Assembly: GCF_001039275.2 (NCBI RefSeq)
Contig: NZ_CP030117.1
Span: forward strand, 5,187,501 to 5,251,500
DNA length: 64,000 nt
DNA from: Brevibacillus brevis
Lineage (GTDB): Bacteria > Bacillota > Bacilli > Brevibacillales > Brevibacillaceae
Reading direction: 5' to 3'
Below the pieces are notes generated by a model, which saw nothing but the letters and a program-made list of their open reading frames with translations, searched no databases and was not told the DNA's origin. Below are positions 17,916 through 27,693 of the stretch, piece after piece. A program made the translations under genes and the position numbers. Each line of letters starts with the position of its first letter. The stretch's first letter is position 1.

Positions 17916-19067
17916 ATGGCTCACATCCGAGCAATAGCTGTCCTCCTCCTCCTTCCACTCCTGCTAAGTGGCTGCTGGAACGCGCGTGAAATTGAGAATC
18001 TGCTTTATGTCAATGCGCTTGGGGTCGATTATGTGGACAATAAGTTCGAGGTATACGCCCAAATATTGAGCTTCTCTACCATCGCCAAACAAGAAGCGGG
18101 AGGAGAACGGTCTGCGAGTGGGGTCGCCATTGCAAAAGGGGTCGGCGATTCTTTTGTGAGCGCCCTCTTTAGTCTCTATCCCACGAATCAGGAGCAAATG
18201 ACTTGGAGTCATATTCGCTCTCTGGTTCTCAGTGAACAAGTACTGAAACACCAGCATCTCGATCAGGTCATCGATGAGCTTGATCGGTTTTACGAATTTC
18301 GCTACACAATCTGGACGTATGCGACCAAAGATCCACTGATGGATATTCTTACGCCCAAGCAAGTATTCAACCAGCCTGTCATTTACTCGCAATTGTCCAA
18401 TCCACAGGATCTTCACAAGCAAAACTCCGTGATATACCCGATGAAGCTATTTCAATTTGTCAGTAAAAGAGATGAGCCCAACAAGGTCGTCTATTTGCCA
18501 ATGCTCTCTATTAACAGGAAGACCTGGACAGAGGACAACAAACCTTTACCCCAGCTTAAAACAACGGGTGCCTGCATGCTGCAAAACAAGGAGGTCAAGG
18601 GATGCTGGCCGCGCTCTGAACTGCTCGGATTGCGCTGGTTAGACGAACATACCAACCGATCGTTACTGACCGTAAAAAAAGGCAAGCAACCTCTCGCAAA
18701 CCTTGTCCTGCAAAAACCAAAAGTAAAGATACAGCCGCTGTTGCGAGACAATCAAGTCGCGTTTCAGATTGATGTGGAGCTGCTAGGTTTCATACCACAA
18801 TATCAGCACATAAGCCCCGTTCGGGAAATCGAAAAAGAAGCCGCGAAAAAAATTGAAGAGGAGATTCGGGGGCTGTACGAAAAAGGTCGGAAGCAGCAGA
18901 TGGACACGCTTCAGCTCGGTCACACCCTTTATCGGAAATATCCGCAAGAATGGAAACGAATGCAGCAAAATGGAGCACTACCGCTTCAGCCTTCTTCTCT
19001 GGGAGCGGTGAACGTCAAAGTGACAATTCACGATGGCGGGATTTCGAAGGTGAAGCAAGTGCGTTAA
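17916..19067 (+). CDS. Spore germination receptor lipoprotein, GerC family (cluster 2)
   Basis: A 383-residue Ger(x)C lipoprotein with signal peptide and lipobox LLSGC (about residue 20), then WNAREIENL and the conserved ALGVDYVDN segment. The ATG at 17916 lies one base after the gerA stop, with GGAAGGG upstream. It ends cluster 2 and is followed by a strong hairpin terminator. Confidence 0.92.
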   Translation: MAHIRAIAVLLLLPLLLSGCWNAREIENLLYVNALGVDYVDNKFEVYAQILSFSTIAKQEAGGERSASGVAIAKGVGDSFVSALFSLYPTNQEQMTWSHIRSLVLSEQVLKHQHLDQVIDELDRFYEFRYTIWTYATKDPLMDILTPKQVFNQPVIYSQLSNPQDLHKQNSVIYPMKLFQFVSKRDEPNKVVYLPMLSINRKTWTEDNKPLPQLKTTGACMLQNKEVKGCWPRSELLGLRWLDEHTNRSLLTVKKGKQPLANLVLQKPKVKIQPLLRDNQVAFQIDVELLGFIPQYQHISPVREIEKEAAKKIEEEIRGLYEKGRKQQMDTLQLGHTLYRKYPQEWKRMQQNGALPLQPSSLGAVNVKVTIHDGGISKVKQVR

Positions 19068-19073
19068 ATACGA

Positions 19074-19110
19074 AAGGAGCAAAGCGTTGAGCTTTGCTCC
19101 TTTTTCCTTT
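19074..19110 (+). terminator. Terminator after germination cluster 2
   Basis: GGAGCAAAG pairs with CTTTGCTCC, followed by TTTTTCCTTTT. The stem is symmetric and could also serve the convergent fadE end. Confidence 0.85.
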
Positions 19111-19122
19111 TACTATTTCGAA

Positions 19123-20901
19123 CTACACCACATACGCTCCCGCTTCGATCACGCGGTCTGCAATTGAACGTTTCAGTGCTACCGTGTTGATCGGCGTGCG
19201 GCGGGTCAGCTTTTTCAGGATCGAGAGGCGCAGACGAAGCTCGTCGCCCTCTTCCATTGCCGCCAATGCTTCTTTTGCCCAGCCTTCGATACGGTCGAAT
19301 GCCTCATGTACATAGACAGCGGTCATTTCCAGCTTTTGCTGCTCGGCTTCGAGGCCATTTGCCGCCATTGCTTTCTCTGTCCGCTTCACGATGCTGTCCA
19401 TTGCATACAGCTCGATTAGCATGTCAGCCGCGAATGCCAAGAGTTCCTGTTCTTTGGACATCGCTTGTTGGTATTTCATCATCGCAGAACCAGCCACCAT
19501 CAAAATGATTTTGCGCGTGATGTTGATCAGATGCTTTTCCATAGCCAAAGGTGCATCTTCAATTTCTTCTGGATAATAGCTCATCAGATCTGCTTGCAGG
19601 CTGCTTGCTGCTTGCAGGAGCGGCAGTTCGCCTTTCATCGCCTTTTTCACGAGCGTATCCGGGATGAGCATGCGGTTGATTTCGTTCGTTCCTTCGAAAA
19701 TGCGGTTAATCCGCGAGTCACGGTACATGTTCTCGATCTCATACTCGGACATAAAGCCGTATCCACCGTGGATTTGCACACCTTCGTCCACGCAGTAATC
19801 CAGAACCTCAGTGGCAAATACTTTATTGATCGAGCATTCGATTGCATAATCAGCAATCGCTTTCGCAACTTCCGCGCCATCATCCGCTTTTTCACCCAAA
19901 CGAGTCAGCGCTGTATCGAACAGACCCACTGTCCGATAGACGGAGCTTTCAGCCGCATACGTTTTCACTGCCATGTTCGCCAGTTTGTTTTTGATTAAGG
20001 TAAAGTTGGCAATTGGCGTTTTGAACTGCTTGCGCTCTTTTGCGTAGTTCGTCGCGAGTTCCACCGCTTTTTTCGCGGAGCCGACTGCGCCTACCGCGAG
20101 CTTGTAACGACCCACGTTCAAAATGTTGAACGCGATCACGTGACCTCTTCCAGGCTCACCGAGCAAATTGTCTACCGGCACAGGTACATCTTGCAAAATG
20201 ACCGTGCGTGTCGAGGAGCATTTGATCCCCATCTTCTTCTCTTCCGGTCCAAACGAAACACCTGGGAATGTACGCTCGACGATAAAGGCAGTAAATTTCT
20301 CGCCATCAATTTTCGCGTATACGATAAATACATCAGCAAAGCCAGCGTTTGTGATCCATTGCTTCTCTCCATTGAGAATATAGTGCGTGCCATCTGCGGA
20401 GAGAGTCGCTGTCGTTTTCGCACCCAGCGCATCTGAGCCAGAGCCTGGCTCTGTCAGGCAGTAGGCAGCGATTCGTTTTCCAGACGCCAGATCAGGCAGG
20501 TAGCGCTGTTTTTGCTCCTCGTTTCCAAAGTACACGATCGGCAGTGAACCGATCCCGACATGGGCGCCGTAGCTGAGCGCAAAGCCGCGAGCCAGCGAGA
20601 ACTTCTCTGTTACGAGTGCCGTGCTGACTTTATCCAGCCCTAGTCCCTCGTATTTCTCCGGAACGTCTCCAGCCAATAGACCGAGCTCCCCTGCTTCCTT
20701 CAGCAGACGAACCGAAATATCAAATTGGTGGTTTTCAAGCTCTTCCAAATGAGGACGAACTTCATTGTTGACGAAATCCTCCGTCGTTTTGGCAATCATC
20801 TTTTGCTCTTCGGTGTATTCTTCTGGCACGAATACATCATCAGCTGAACCTGCATCGATCAAAAAGCTTCCACCGCGGATCAAATCTTTTGTTTCTGCCA
20901 T
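19123..20901 (-). CDS. fadE: Acyl-CoA dehydrogenase, FadE type
   Basis: A 592-residue acyl-CoA dehydrogenase, longer than the usual 380 residues because of a C-terminal extension, as in B. subtilis FadE (YusJ). The FAD/substrate segments YCLTEPGSGSDA and QWITNAGFADV and the catalytic-base region IFEGTNEINRM are present. It catalyses the first oxidation of beta-oxidation. It is third in fadN-fadA-fadE (25-base gap to fadA), presumably under the FadR box upstream of fadN. Confidence 0.95.
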   Translation of the reverse strand: MAETKDLIRGGSFLIDAGSADDVFVPEEYTEEQKMIAKTTEDFVNNEVRPHLEELENHQFDISVRLLKEAGELGLLAGDVPEKYEGLGLDKVSTALVTEKFSLARGFALSYGAHVGIGSLPIVYFGNEEQKQRYLPDLASGKRIAAYCLTEPGSGSDALGAKTTATLSADGTHYILNGEKQWITNAGFADVFIVYAKIDGEKFTAFIVERTFPGVSFGPEEKKMGIKCSSTRTVILQDVPVPVDNLLGEPGRGHVIAFNILNVGRYKLAVGAVGSAKKAVELATNYAKERKQFKTPIANFTLIKNKLANMAVKTYAAESSVYRTVGLFDTALTRLGEKADDGAEVAKAIADYAIECSINKVFATEVLDYCVDEGVQIHGGYGFMSEYEIENMYRDSRINRIFEGTNEINRMLIPDTLVKKAMKGELPLLQAASSLQADLMSYYPEEIEDAPLAMEKHLINITRKIILMVAGSAMMKYQQAMSKEQELLAFAADMLIELYAMDSIVKRTEKAMAANGLEAEQQKLEMTAVYVHEAFDRIEGWAKEALAAMEEGDELRLRLSILKKLTRRTPINTVALKRSIADRVIEAGAYVV

Positions 20902-20926
20902 TACTATCCCTCTCCTTATATGAAAA

Positions 20927-22105
20927 TTAGATCATTTCAAAAACGCCAGCGGCTCCCATTCCACCACCGATACACATCGTAACGACTCCGTATTTGCCGC
21001 CTCTGCGCTTCATTTCATTCAAAAGCTGGACGGTCAGCTTGGCACCACTGCAACCGAGTGGATGCCCTAATGCGATTGCCCCACCATTTACATTGACCTT
21101 TTCAGGATCGAGTCCCAGCTCGCGAATGACGGCAATCGATTGAGAAGCGAACGCTTCGTTTAACTCAAACAGATCGACATCCTCCAAGCTGATTCCCGCC
21201 AGCTTCAATGCTTTTGGAATCGCGACAACCGGACCAATCCCCATGACATCAGGGTCTACGCCACCAACCGTAAAGGAACGGAACTTGGCAATCGGCTCGA
21301 CACCCAGCTCGGCTGCTTTTTCGGCAGACATCACGAGAACTGCCGCCGCGCCATCGCTCGTTTGCGAGGAGTTTCCTGCTGTTACGCTACCTTGCACATG
21401 AAAGACCGGCCTGAGCTTCGCGAGTGCCTCCATCGTGGTGTCCGAGCGCGCTCCTTCATCCTTGTCGAAAACACGTTCCTGAACGTGAACCTTGCCAGCT
21501 TCATCGACAAAATGCTGCTTGACTGTCAAAGGTACGATTTCATCCTGGAATTTCCCTGAAGCAATCGCAGCCGTCGCACGCTGATGGCTTTGCAGAGCAA
21601 AAGCATCCTGATCCTCACGAGAAATGTTGTACCTCTTCGCTACTTCTTCAGCCGTATGGCCCATACTCATGTACGCTTCCGGCTTCGTTTCTACCAGAGT
21701 CGGATTGAGTGCGATTTTGTGACCGAGCATTGGTACCAGACTCATGCTCTCCACCCCGCCAGCGACAACCACATCGGAGCTGCCAACCATGATCTGCTGA
21801 GCAGCGTAAGCAATCGTCTGCAAACCGGAGGAGCAAAAGCGATTGATCGTGATTCCCGATACATTTGTCGGCAATCCGGCACGCAGTCCGATCAGGCGAG
21901 CCATATTCATGCCTTGCTCAGCTTCCGGTACAGCCGTCCCCATGATGATATCCTCGATATCAGCCGGATCGAGCTGTGGCACGCGGCGCAACAGGTCGCT
22001 GACAACTGCGGCTCCCATATCGACTGGGTGAAAATCCTTGAGACTTCCTTTTTTCGATTTACCGATAGCGGTGCGGGCACCCGCGACAATAACTGCTTCT
22101 CTCAT
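20927..22105 (-). CDS. fadA: Acetyl-CoA acyltransferase (3-ketoacyl-CoA thiolase)
   Basis: A 392-residue thiolase performing the last step of beta-oxidation. The nucleophilic Cys is in NRFCSSGLQ (about residue 90). The catalytic His is in [15 protein letters not shown] and the second Cys in [12 protein letters not shown] near the C-terminus. It lies 18 bases from fadN in the fadNAE operon. Confidence 0.96.
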   Translation of the reverse strand: MREAVIVAGARTAIGKSKKGSLKDFHPVDMGAAVVSDLLRRVPQLDPADIEDIIMGTAVPEAEQGMNMARLIGLRAGLPTNVSGITINRFCSSGLQTIAYAAQQIMVGSSDVVVAGGVESMSLVPMLGHKIALNPTLVETKPEAYMSMGHTAEEVAKRYNISREDQDAFALQSHQRATAAIASGKFQDEIVPLTVKQHFVDEAGKVHVQERVFDKDEGARSDTTMEALAKLRPVFHVQGSVTAGNSSQTSDGAAAVLVMSAEKAAELGVEPIAKFRSFTVGGVDPDVMGIGPVVAIPKALKLAGISLEDVDLFELNEAFASQSIAVIRELGLDPEKVNVNGGAIALGHPLGCSGAKLTVQLLNEMKRRGGKYGVVTMCIGGGMGAAGVFEMI

Positions 22106-22123
22106 CGTTATCCCTCCCTCTCC

Positions 22124-24538
22124 CTAGTTACGCAAAGGCTTGTTTTTGGTCAGCATGTGCTGCATCCGTTGCTGGCTTTTCGGCGTCTTGATCAGTTCGA
22201 GGAACGCTTGCTTTTCCAGCTCCAGAATGTAGCTCTCTGTCACTTCTGTACCCGCTGGCACGTTACCACCGGACATGACATAGGCAACTTTGCTTGCGAT
22301 CAGCTCATCATGCTCGGAAATATATCCACTCTTCTTCATGGCGTAAATATTTTGGCGCAGGTTCGCATAACCCGTTTCTCCGATGACGCGAATTTTGCGT
22401 GGCGCTGGCGGCGTGTAGCCCTCTTTATCCATCTTGAGCACTAGCTGCTTCGCATCGTACAACAAATGATCAGCATTCACGCTGATGCGGTCGGTCGGTC
22501 GCAGGTACCCCAGATTGATGGCTTCCTGACCGCTCGTAGATACCTTTGCCATGGCAATGGCTTCAAACGCCTTCGCAACGAATGGGAACGGATCAACTGG
22601 CATGCTGCCTCCCTCTGGAACGTTTTCCATTGCTCGGAACAGCATCTCCTTCGTTCCTCCGCCACCTGGCAGAAGCCCTACTCCCACCTCAACCAGTCCA
22701 AGGTACGTCTCTGCCGAAACCTGTACACGATCCGCGAGATAGACCACCTCAACACCGCCGCCCAGCGTCATGCCAAACGGTGCTGCGACGACTGGACGAT
22801 GCATGTAGCGCAGTGCCCGTGCTGTTTTGTGGAAGTTCGTGACGAGCATGTCGAGCTCCAGCCAATTCTCATCCTGTGCTTCCATCAATGCCATTGCGAG
22901 ATTCATCCCGACGCAGAAGTTTTTGCCTTGATTACCGATAACCAGACCGGCGAAATTCTTCTGCACTTCCTCTGCGGCCTGACTTGCCATCTGCAAGACA
23001 TCCATCCCAAGTGCATTGTGCGGGGAGGTAAATTCCAGACATGCAACTCCATCGCCCAAATCGACCAAGGCGGCACCCGCATTTTTCTTGATCAGCTTGC
23101 CTTGTTCCTTAAGTGCAGCCAAGTTGATGTTTTCTTTACTCTCTTCAACGTCCTTGTAGGTGCCTCCGATGGAAAACACGCTGCGCTTCCCTTGCTCTTT
23201 TTGATAAAAGGAGGTTTTCCCACTCGCGAGCAGCTCTTCGACAAGTGCCGGAATCTTCTCGTTTTCCTCACGCATTTTTGCCACTGACTTTTCGAGACCA
23301 ATGGCATCCCATGTTTCGAACGGCCCCATCTCCCAGCCGAAGCCCCACTTCATGGCCTGATCAACAGAGACGATATCGTCTGCGATCTCATGAGCTTTTT
23401 CAGCAGAGTACAGCAGTACCTTTTTGAAAACATTCCAGACAAACTCACTGCCCTTGTCCTTGCCGTATGCGAGCGCTCTCAACTTCTCAGGCAATGTCTT
23501 GGCTGTTTTGGCTGTTTCGAGGGAAGCGAACTTCGGCCTCACACTTGGACGATATTCCAGCGTGTCAACCGACAGTGCCATAATCTCTTTGCCTTTCTCT
23601 GTCTTCACCTGCTTGAAAAAGCCTTGACCAGCCTTTTGCCCGATCCATCTTTTCTCCACCATTTGCAGAACGAACTCCGGTACTTCGAAAACCGAGCGCT
23701 CCTGCTCATCCGTGCTTTTGTTCCTGACATTACCCGCCACATGCACGTACGTATCCAGTCCGACGACATCGAGTGTGCGGAACGTAGCGCTTTTCGGACG
23801 GCCGATGACCGGACCTGTCAACGCATCTACCTCATCTACCCCAAGCCCCAGTCGCACCATTTCGTGGATCGAAACCTGCAATCCATATGTACCGATGCGA
23901 TTGGCAATGAAGTTAGGTGTATCCTTGCAAACAACCATTCCTTTTCCGAGCACATGCTCACCAAAATGCTTCATGAAAGAGATGACTTGCGGATCTGTAT
24001 CTAGACCTGGGATCAGCTCCAACAGCTTCAAGTAGCGTGGTGGGTTAAAAAAGTGTGTGCCGAGGAAATGCTTGCGGAAGTCATCAGAGCGTCCCTCTGC
24101 CATTTCGTTTATGGAAACCCCAGACGTATTGGAAGACACGATTGTCCCTGGCTTGCGATGCGCTTCTACCATAGCGAAGACGCTTTTCTTCACCTCGATG
24201 TTCTCGACAACGACCTCAATAATCCAATCGACCTCGCTCAAGCAAGAGAGATGGTCTTCGAAGTTACCAACTGTAATCAGGTCGATGTTCTTTTTATCGT
24301 AGAGCGGCGCCGGCTTCTCCTTCAAAAGTCGGTCACGGCCCGCTTGTGCGATCCGGTTTTTCACCACGCTATCAGACAAAGAAAGCCCTTTTGTACTCTC
24401 ATCTGCTGTCAATTCACGCGGCACGATGTCCAGTAAATAAGTGGGAATACCGACGTTGGCTAAATGTGCTGCGATCCCGGCGCCCATAACGCCTGAACCG
24501 AGAACTGCCGCCTTGCGAATTTTGCGTTCCATCTCCAA
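22124..24538 (-). CDS. fadN: 3-hydroxyacyl-CoA dehydrogenase / enoyl-CoA hydratase
   Basis: An 804-residue bifunctional beta-oxidation enzyme. The N-terminal NAD-binding domain starts with AVLGSGVMGAGIAAHLAN, followed by the dehydrogenase C-terminal domains (about 190-470). An enoyl-CoA hydratase/isomerase region occupies about 500-700 (MTLGGGVEVVYLADRV). This dehydrogenase-first order matches B. subtilis FadN (YusL). AAGGAGG precedes the ATG. It is first of fadNAE; a FadR-type operator lies about 150 bases upstream. Confidence 0.96.
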   Translation of the reverse strand: MEMERKIRKAAVLGSGVMGAGIAAHLANVGIPTYLLDIVPRELTADESTKGLSLSDSVVKNRIAQAGRDRLLKEKPAPLYDKKNIDLITVGNFEDHLSCLSEVDWIIEVVVENIEVKKSVFAMVEAHRKPGTIVSSNTSGVSINEMAEGRSDDFRKHFLGTHFFNPPRYLKLLELIPGLDTDPQVISFMKHFGEHVLGKGMVVCKDTPNFIANRIGTYGLQVSIHEMVRLGLGVDEVDALTGPVIGRPKSATFRTLDVVGLDTYVHVAGNVRNKSTDEQERSVFEVPEFVLQMVEKRWIGQKAGQGFFKQVKTEKGKEIMALSVDTLEYRPSVRPKFASLETAKTAKTLPEKLRALAYGKDKGSEFVWNVFKKVLLYSAEKAHEIADDIVSVDQAMKWGFGWEMGPFETWDAIGLEKSVAKMREENEKIPALVEELLASGKTSFYQKEQGKRSVFSIGGTYKDVEESKENINLAALKEQGKLIKKNAGAALVDLGDGVACLEFTSPHNALGMDVLQMASQAAEEVQKNFAGLVIGNQGKNFCVGMNLAMALMEAQDENWLELDMLVTNFHKTARALRYMHRPVVAAPFGMTLGGGVEVVYLADRVQVSAETYLGLVEVGVGLLPGGGGTKEMLFRAMENVPEGGSMPVDPFPFVAKAFEAIAMAKVSTSGQEAINLGYLRPTDRISVNADHLLYDAKQLVLKMDKEGYTPPAPRKIRVIGETGYANLRQNIYAMKKSGYISEHDELIASKVAYVMSGGNVPAGTEVTESYILELEKQAFLELIKTPKSQQRMQHMLTKNKPLRN

Positions 24539-24690
24539 ATCCTCCTTTTAAAAAACCTAGTCATGGCTTATTCATGGTCAAAAGAATGGCCTCGCAACAG
24601 TGAATACCTAATTTTCAGACTAGAAGATCATTTTTAAAACTTCTACTTTCTCTATAGATATTCCTGTGTACGTCAGCACATGTCTTAAGT

Positions 24691-24708
24691 TGAATGAATG
24701 CTCATTCA
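24691..24708. promoter_or_regulatory. FadR operator of fadNAE
   Basis: TGAATGA-ATGC-TCATTCA has perfect 7-bp arms and matches the B. subtilis FadR consensus TGAATGAnTAnTCATTCA. FadR represses beta-oxidation genes until long-chain acyl-CoA is present. Confidence 0.85.
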
Positions 24709-24778
24709 GTGTGTGGGTTAAAAAATGACATCCCACGTTTTGGCTGTCTTACATGCCCGGAGATGTTACGCTCCCACC

Positions 24779-24798
24779 AACTGAATCACCGTTCAGTT
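24779..24798. repeat. Second palindrome in the fadN / SLH-gene gap
   Basis: AACTGAA and TTCAGTT form perfect arms around TCACCG. It is followed on the plus strand by TTTATTG. It may be a weak terminator or a diverged FadR-like site. The remainder of the 352-base gap (24539-24890) shows only the FadR box, the fadN leader and the SLH-gene terminator. Confidence 0.4.
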
Positions 24799-24853
24799 TT
24801 TATTGTAATCGAAAATTCTGTCAGTTGCAATCGTCACTTCGCGAAAGAAAAGA

Positions 24854-24885
24854 AAAGGGGCGTCAATTGTCCAGTGCCCCTTTTT
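24854..24885 (-). terminator. Terminator of the SLH-domain gene
   Basis: Minus-strand stem AAAGGGGC/GCCCCTTTT, followed by TCTTTTCTTT, starting six bases after the stop. Confidence 0.8.
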
Positions 24886-24890
24886 CTGTG

Positions 24891-26012
24891 CTATTTTTGC
24901 GAGTAAATCAGCGTGGTGATCTTGCGTCCATAAGCGTTGGATGCGTCTTCTTCCAATCGGTATTCAATCTGGAAGTCTCCGTTTTTCGGGTCTACATAAT
25001 GAGCAATCACCCAGAGGGTTTTCGAATTGTTTTCGTCAGCCTTGACCGATACTTTTACCGGTCCGTTGTACGTGGGCACTTGCTCCAGCTTTGCCATACT
25101 TTTGAGCGCATCGTCTGTAAAGAGCGCAGACAACTGCTTCTGATTTTTGGTTTCGTACGCCAAATTCACTGCTCGTAAATACACCTGCGCGATGTGCTGC
25201 TGATTCGCAGATGAACCACGGAACTGCGAAGCTACATCCATCCGGTAATAATCAATCAGTCGATCCATCACAACGATGTATTCTGCACGCGTCAGAATCT
25301 TGTTCGGAGAAAAGGTCTTGTCCGTGAGAAACAGATTGAATTCCCGGATCGCCAGCGGGTACGGTGAATATGTATCCCGATAGAAGCGGTCGCGCTTCCA
25401 TTCGTAATGGCTGTTAAAGAAAGAGACTGTATCTTGTGGTTTAATATTAGCTGTACGGTATTTTTGTGGTGCCAGCATATGAAATAGCATCAAGCTGGCT
25501 TCTTCTCTCGTCAATGGCCACTGCATCCCGGCACTGGACATCCACCAGTCCGGATTTTCCTTCTCTTGCTTTTTCATCAGGTGCCCGGTTTCAGCCAAAT
25601 ATAGATAGTACAGCATCCGGTCTCCTGGATCAAACTTACCCAAATCGTCCGTTTCGATTTTCATCATGGTCTTTAGATTGCTCAGCAGTTGATCTACTTC
25701 CCCCCGGAGTAGATAGCGGTGATCCAGGTTTGGCTTGCGTTCTGGCTTTTCAATCGGTCCATATATCGTCTCAAAAACGCGATTGAGCATAGCCAAAGCT
25801 TCGCCTCGAGTAACTGGCTTGTTTGGGTAAAAAGGCTGATATCCCTTCCTCTTTACGATGCCCAGATCCGCCATTTCGTTGATTTGCTCACGCGCCCAAT
25901 GTCCCTGTATGTCTGTATACATGCCAGGTGCAGCCGCATTCGCACTCCCTGAAAAAACGCTTTGCACCACTAGCAGTGCCAAGAGAAAAACGATAGCAAA
26001 ACGCTTTACCAT
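24891..26012 (-). CDS. Secreted SLH-domain protein
   Basis: A 373-residue exported protein with a signal peptide (about 1-27, cut near ANAAA). An S-layer homology domain reads YTDIQGHWAREQINEMADLG (about 32-52) with FYPNKPVTRGEALAML. Two further weaker SLH-like stretches contain WPLTREEASLML and LTRAEYIVVMDRL. The C-terminal 120 residues look like a small globular domain. SLH domains bind pyruvylated secondary cell-wall polymers, so the protein is probably wall-attached. It is monocistronic; the function beyond anchoring is not known. Confidence 0.85.
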   Translation of the reverse strand: MVKRFAIVFLLALLVVQSVFSGSANAAAPGMYTDIQGHWAREQINEMADLGIVKRKGYQPFYPNKPVTRGEALAMLNRVFETIYGPIEKPERKPNLDHRYLLRGEVDQLLSNLKTMMKIETDDLGKFDPGDRMLYYLYLAETGHLMKKQEKENPDWWMSSAGMQWPLTREEASLMLFHMLAPQKYRTANIKPQDTVSFFNSHYEWKRDRFYRDTYSPYPLAIREFNLFLTDKTFSPNKILTRAEYIVVMDRLIDYYRMDVASQFRGSSANQQHIAQVYLRAVNLAYETKNQKQLSALFTDDALKSMAKLEQVPTYNGPVKVSVKADENNSKTLWVIAHYVDPKNGDFQIEYRLEEDASNAYGRKITTLIYSQK

Positions 26013-26182
26013 GACTTACGATAACTCCTTTCTTTCCATGATCGTTGCCTTACTCCCTTTTTTTGGAATTCGTCCCCAGTAGCATCCATTCCTGCCATAT
26101 TGGTCTATTTTCCTGGGTCTGATCTCTCTCTTTCTTGTATCGGGATGAAAACGGAACTTTGTTATACTTTTTCAAAACAAAT

Positions 26183-26213
26183 GAAAAAGAACCGCACTTT
26201 GTATGAGCGGCCC
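26183..26213 (-). terminator. Terminator downstream of a decayed membrane gene
   Basis: Minus-strand GGCCGC pairs with GCGGTT (loop TCATACAAAGT), followed by CTTTTTC. Confidence 0.55.
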
Positions 26214-26423
26214 AATTATATCCTTTTTCTCTATACGCTGACTATCCTTCAATCTGCTCTAACCAGCCTGGTCCCTTGGTCACAAGCAGCCGATATAAGA
26301 AAATGTTGATGAGAGTGAACAGGACGAAAATCCCAAGAGCGGTCCCTCACACGGATATACTAGCGAAAAACTGGCGAGGACGACTAAGCCTCCTGCCATA
26401 AGGCCTATGTCCAACGGGAAATG
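26214..26423 (-). pseudogene. Remnant of an integral membrane protein gene
   Basis: Between two leftward terminators there is no intact gene. Minus-strand translation gives LDIGLMAGGLVVLASFSLVYP, then after a frame change GIFVLFTLINIFLYRLLV and a C-terminal KGPGWLEQIEG followed by a stop. These look like two membrane helices and the tail of a small membrane protein whose 5' part and frame are lost. The family was not recognised. The rest of the 26013-26465 gap holds only the two terminators and the SLH-gene leader. Confidence 0.4.
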
Positions 26424-26458
26424 AAAAAGAGCCGTCGGTTATCCCAACGGCCCTCGTT
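26424..26458 (-). terminator. Terminator of the 26466-26882 gene
   Basis: Minus-strand GAGGGCCGTTGG pairs with CCGACGGCTC, followed by TTTTTC. Confidence 0.8.
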
Positions 26459-26465
26459 ATTAATC

Positions 26466-26882
26466 TTAGTCTTGTGGTACAAAGCTACCATCACGCAGCA
26501 TAGTCAATTCGCCCATGAGGAACGCTAAATCTTCGTTTTCGCCGAACTTGCCACTCTCTTCCAAAGCTTCCAAACGACGCAGAAGAATGTTGGAAAAATC
26601 TTGAATCTGTATCGGATGTGCCTCCATATCCGCCTCATCCAAAATTTCAAAACCAGTCAAGGCTTCCAAGTGGGTCACGATACGGAAACCGCCAATTTCC
26701 CCTAGGAACTCTTGCTTGTTCATTTTTGATTTCTCCAATTTTTGCAGCATGGACAAAATATCATTCGCTACCACACTCGGAAAAGCAACCTGATAAAAGT
26801 TGCGGTTTTTCGCTTCATCGGTTTTGATAATCAAAACATCAATACCGTCCGGCTTTTTTGCTTTTTTGCCAAACCCAAACAT
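26466..26882 (-). CDS. Conserved hypothetical cytoplasmic protein
   Basis: A 138-residue acidic soluble protein without signal peptide or membrane helix; no family was recognised. It starts MFGFGKKAKKPDG, with a GAGGTGG ribosome site before the ATG at 26882 (a GTG three codons upstream is also in frame). The pattern of strands and helices (VLIIKTDE, LLRRLEAL, LAFLMGELTMLRDG) suggests a small alpha/beta fold. It is monocistronic, with its own terminator. Confidence 0.7.
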   Translation of the reverse strand: MFGFGKKAKKPDGIDVLIIKTDEAKNRNFYQVAFPSVVANDILSMLQKLEKSKMNKQEFLGEIGGFRIVTHLEALTGFEILDEADMEAHPIQIQDFSNILLRRLEALEESGKFGENEDLAFLMGELTMLRDGSFVPQD

Positions 26883-27034
26883 ATATTCCACCTCAATCGT
26901 TCGATCTGTCCAACTCTCTCCATGATAGTCATAATCCGAGAGTCAGACAACCCCTATCCATATATTAACTGGGCTATTTGTCTTTTTTCACACACACGCT
27001 AACATAAAACGACTGCTCCCAAGTGAGGTGCACC

Positions 27035-27652
27035 ATGAAAGTCAATTGGAAAAACTGGATGTTTATTCTCGTTCTCTCTTTGCTCGTCACAGGATGCCTG
27101 ACGCAAGTAAAGCAGGAGCAGGCAAAAACCAAGGCCAAAACACAGAGTAAGCCTGTCAAGCAGTCTGCCATCCAAAAGCTTGGCGATAACAAAATGGATG
27201 TCGTCCTCTTTTTGAAGCAAGCCGAGCATCAGCTAGAAAATGTGTATTATGCTGCTGCGGACAACGCGAAGGGCAAATCTGTGATTGAGGATGGTCTCGT
27301 CTTTCGTGAATTGCCTAAACGCTTCGATAGTAAAGACAAGATAACGGGGTACTTCGGGCGTTTTTGGAGCCGTCCACTGGCAGAAGCCATGTACGACAAC
27401 ATGACAACCAAGCTGGTGAAGGAAAAAGTATACGTAGCAATCCCACGCGTCGACTATCCGACTTTGATCTCGGTACGAAACACGACTGTCCAAAAAAACA
27501 ATGGAGAACTCAATGTGACTGTAGAAGATGTAACCGATTCTTCTTTTGCTTCTGACCGCACGCTGCGCTACCGACTCGTGCGCGATCAAAAGACCAAGCG
27601 CTTCGAAATCAAATCACGAATGGGCGCTTATGGGAATGAACAATTTCAATAA
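27035..27652 (+). CDS. Hypothetical lipoprotein
   Basis: A 205-residue lipoprotein: signal peptide with lipobox LVTGC (about residue 24), a Lys/Gln-rich linker (about 25-55), then a globular domain. The ATG at 27035 follows GAGGTG. No enzyme motif was recognised. The proBA promoter -35 begins five bases after its stop and no terminator intervenes, so its transcripts would enter the T-box leader. Confidence 0.7.
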   Translation: MKVNWKNWMFILVLSLLVTGCLTQVKQEQAKTKAKTQSKPVKQSAIQKLGDNKMDVVLFLKQAEHQLENVYYAAADNAKGKSVIEDGLVFRELPKRFDSKDKITGYFGRFWSRPLAEAMYDNMTTKLVKEKVYVAIPRVDYPTLISVRNTTVQKNNGELNVTVEDVTDSSFASDRTLRYRLVRDQKTKRFEIKSRMGAYGNEQFQ

Positions 27653-27657
27653 GCCTC

Positions 27658-27687
27658 TTGACATTTCTTGTGGATCAAGCGAATAAT
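27658..27687 (+). promoter_or_regulatory. Sigma-A promoter of the proBAC T-box transcript
   Basis: TTGACA (27658-27663), an 18-base spacer, and AATAAT (27682-27687). Confidence 0.75.
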
Positions 27688-27693
27688 AGTGAA

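Noticed and set aside
19074-19110. Insertion-sequence inverted repeat
   Set aside because: The hairpin has a T-run and sits between convergent gene ends, so it is a terminator; no transposase or paired repeat is nearby.
26100-26309. 69-residue plus-strand ORF
   Set aside because: It has no ribosome site and covers the antisense of a leftward terminator and gene remnant.
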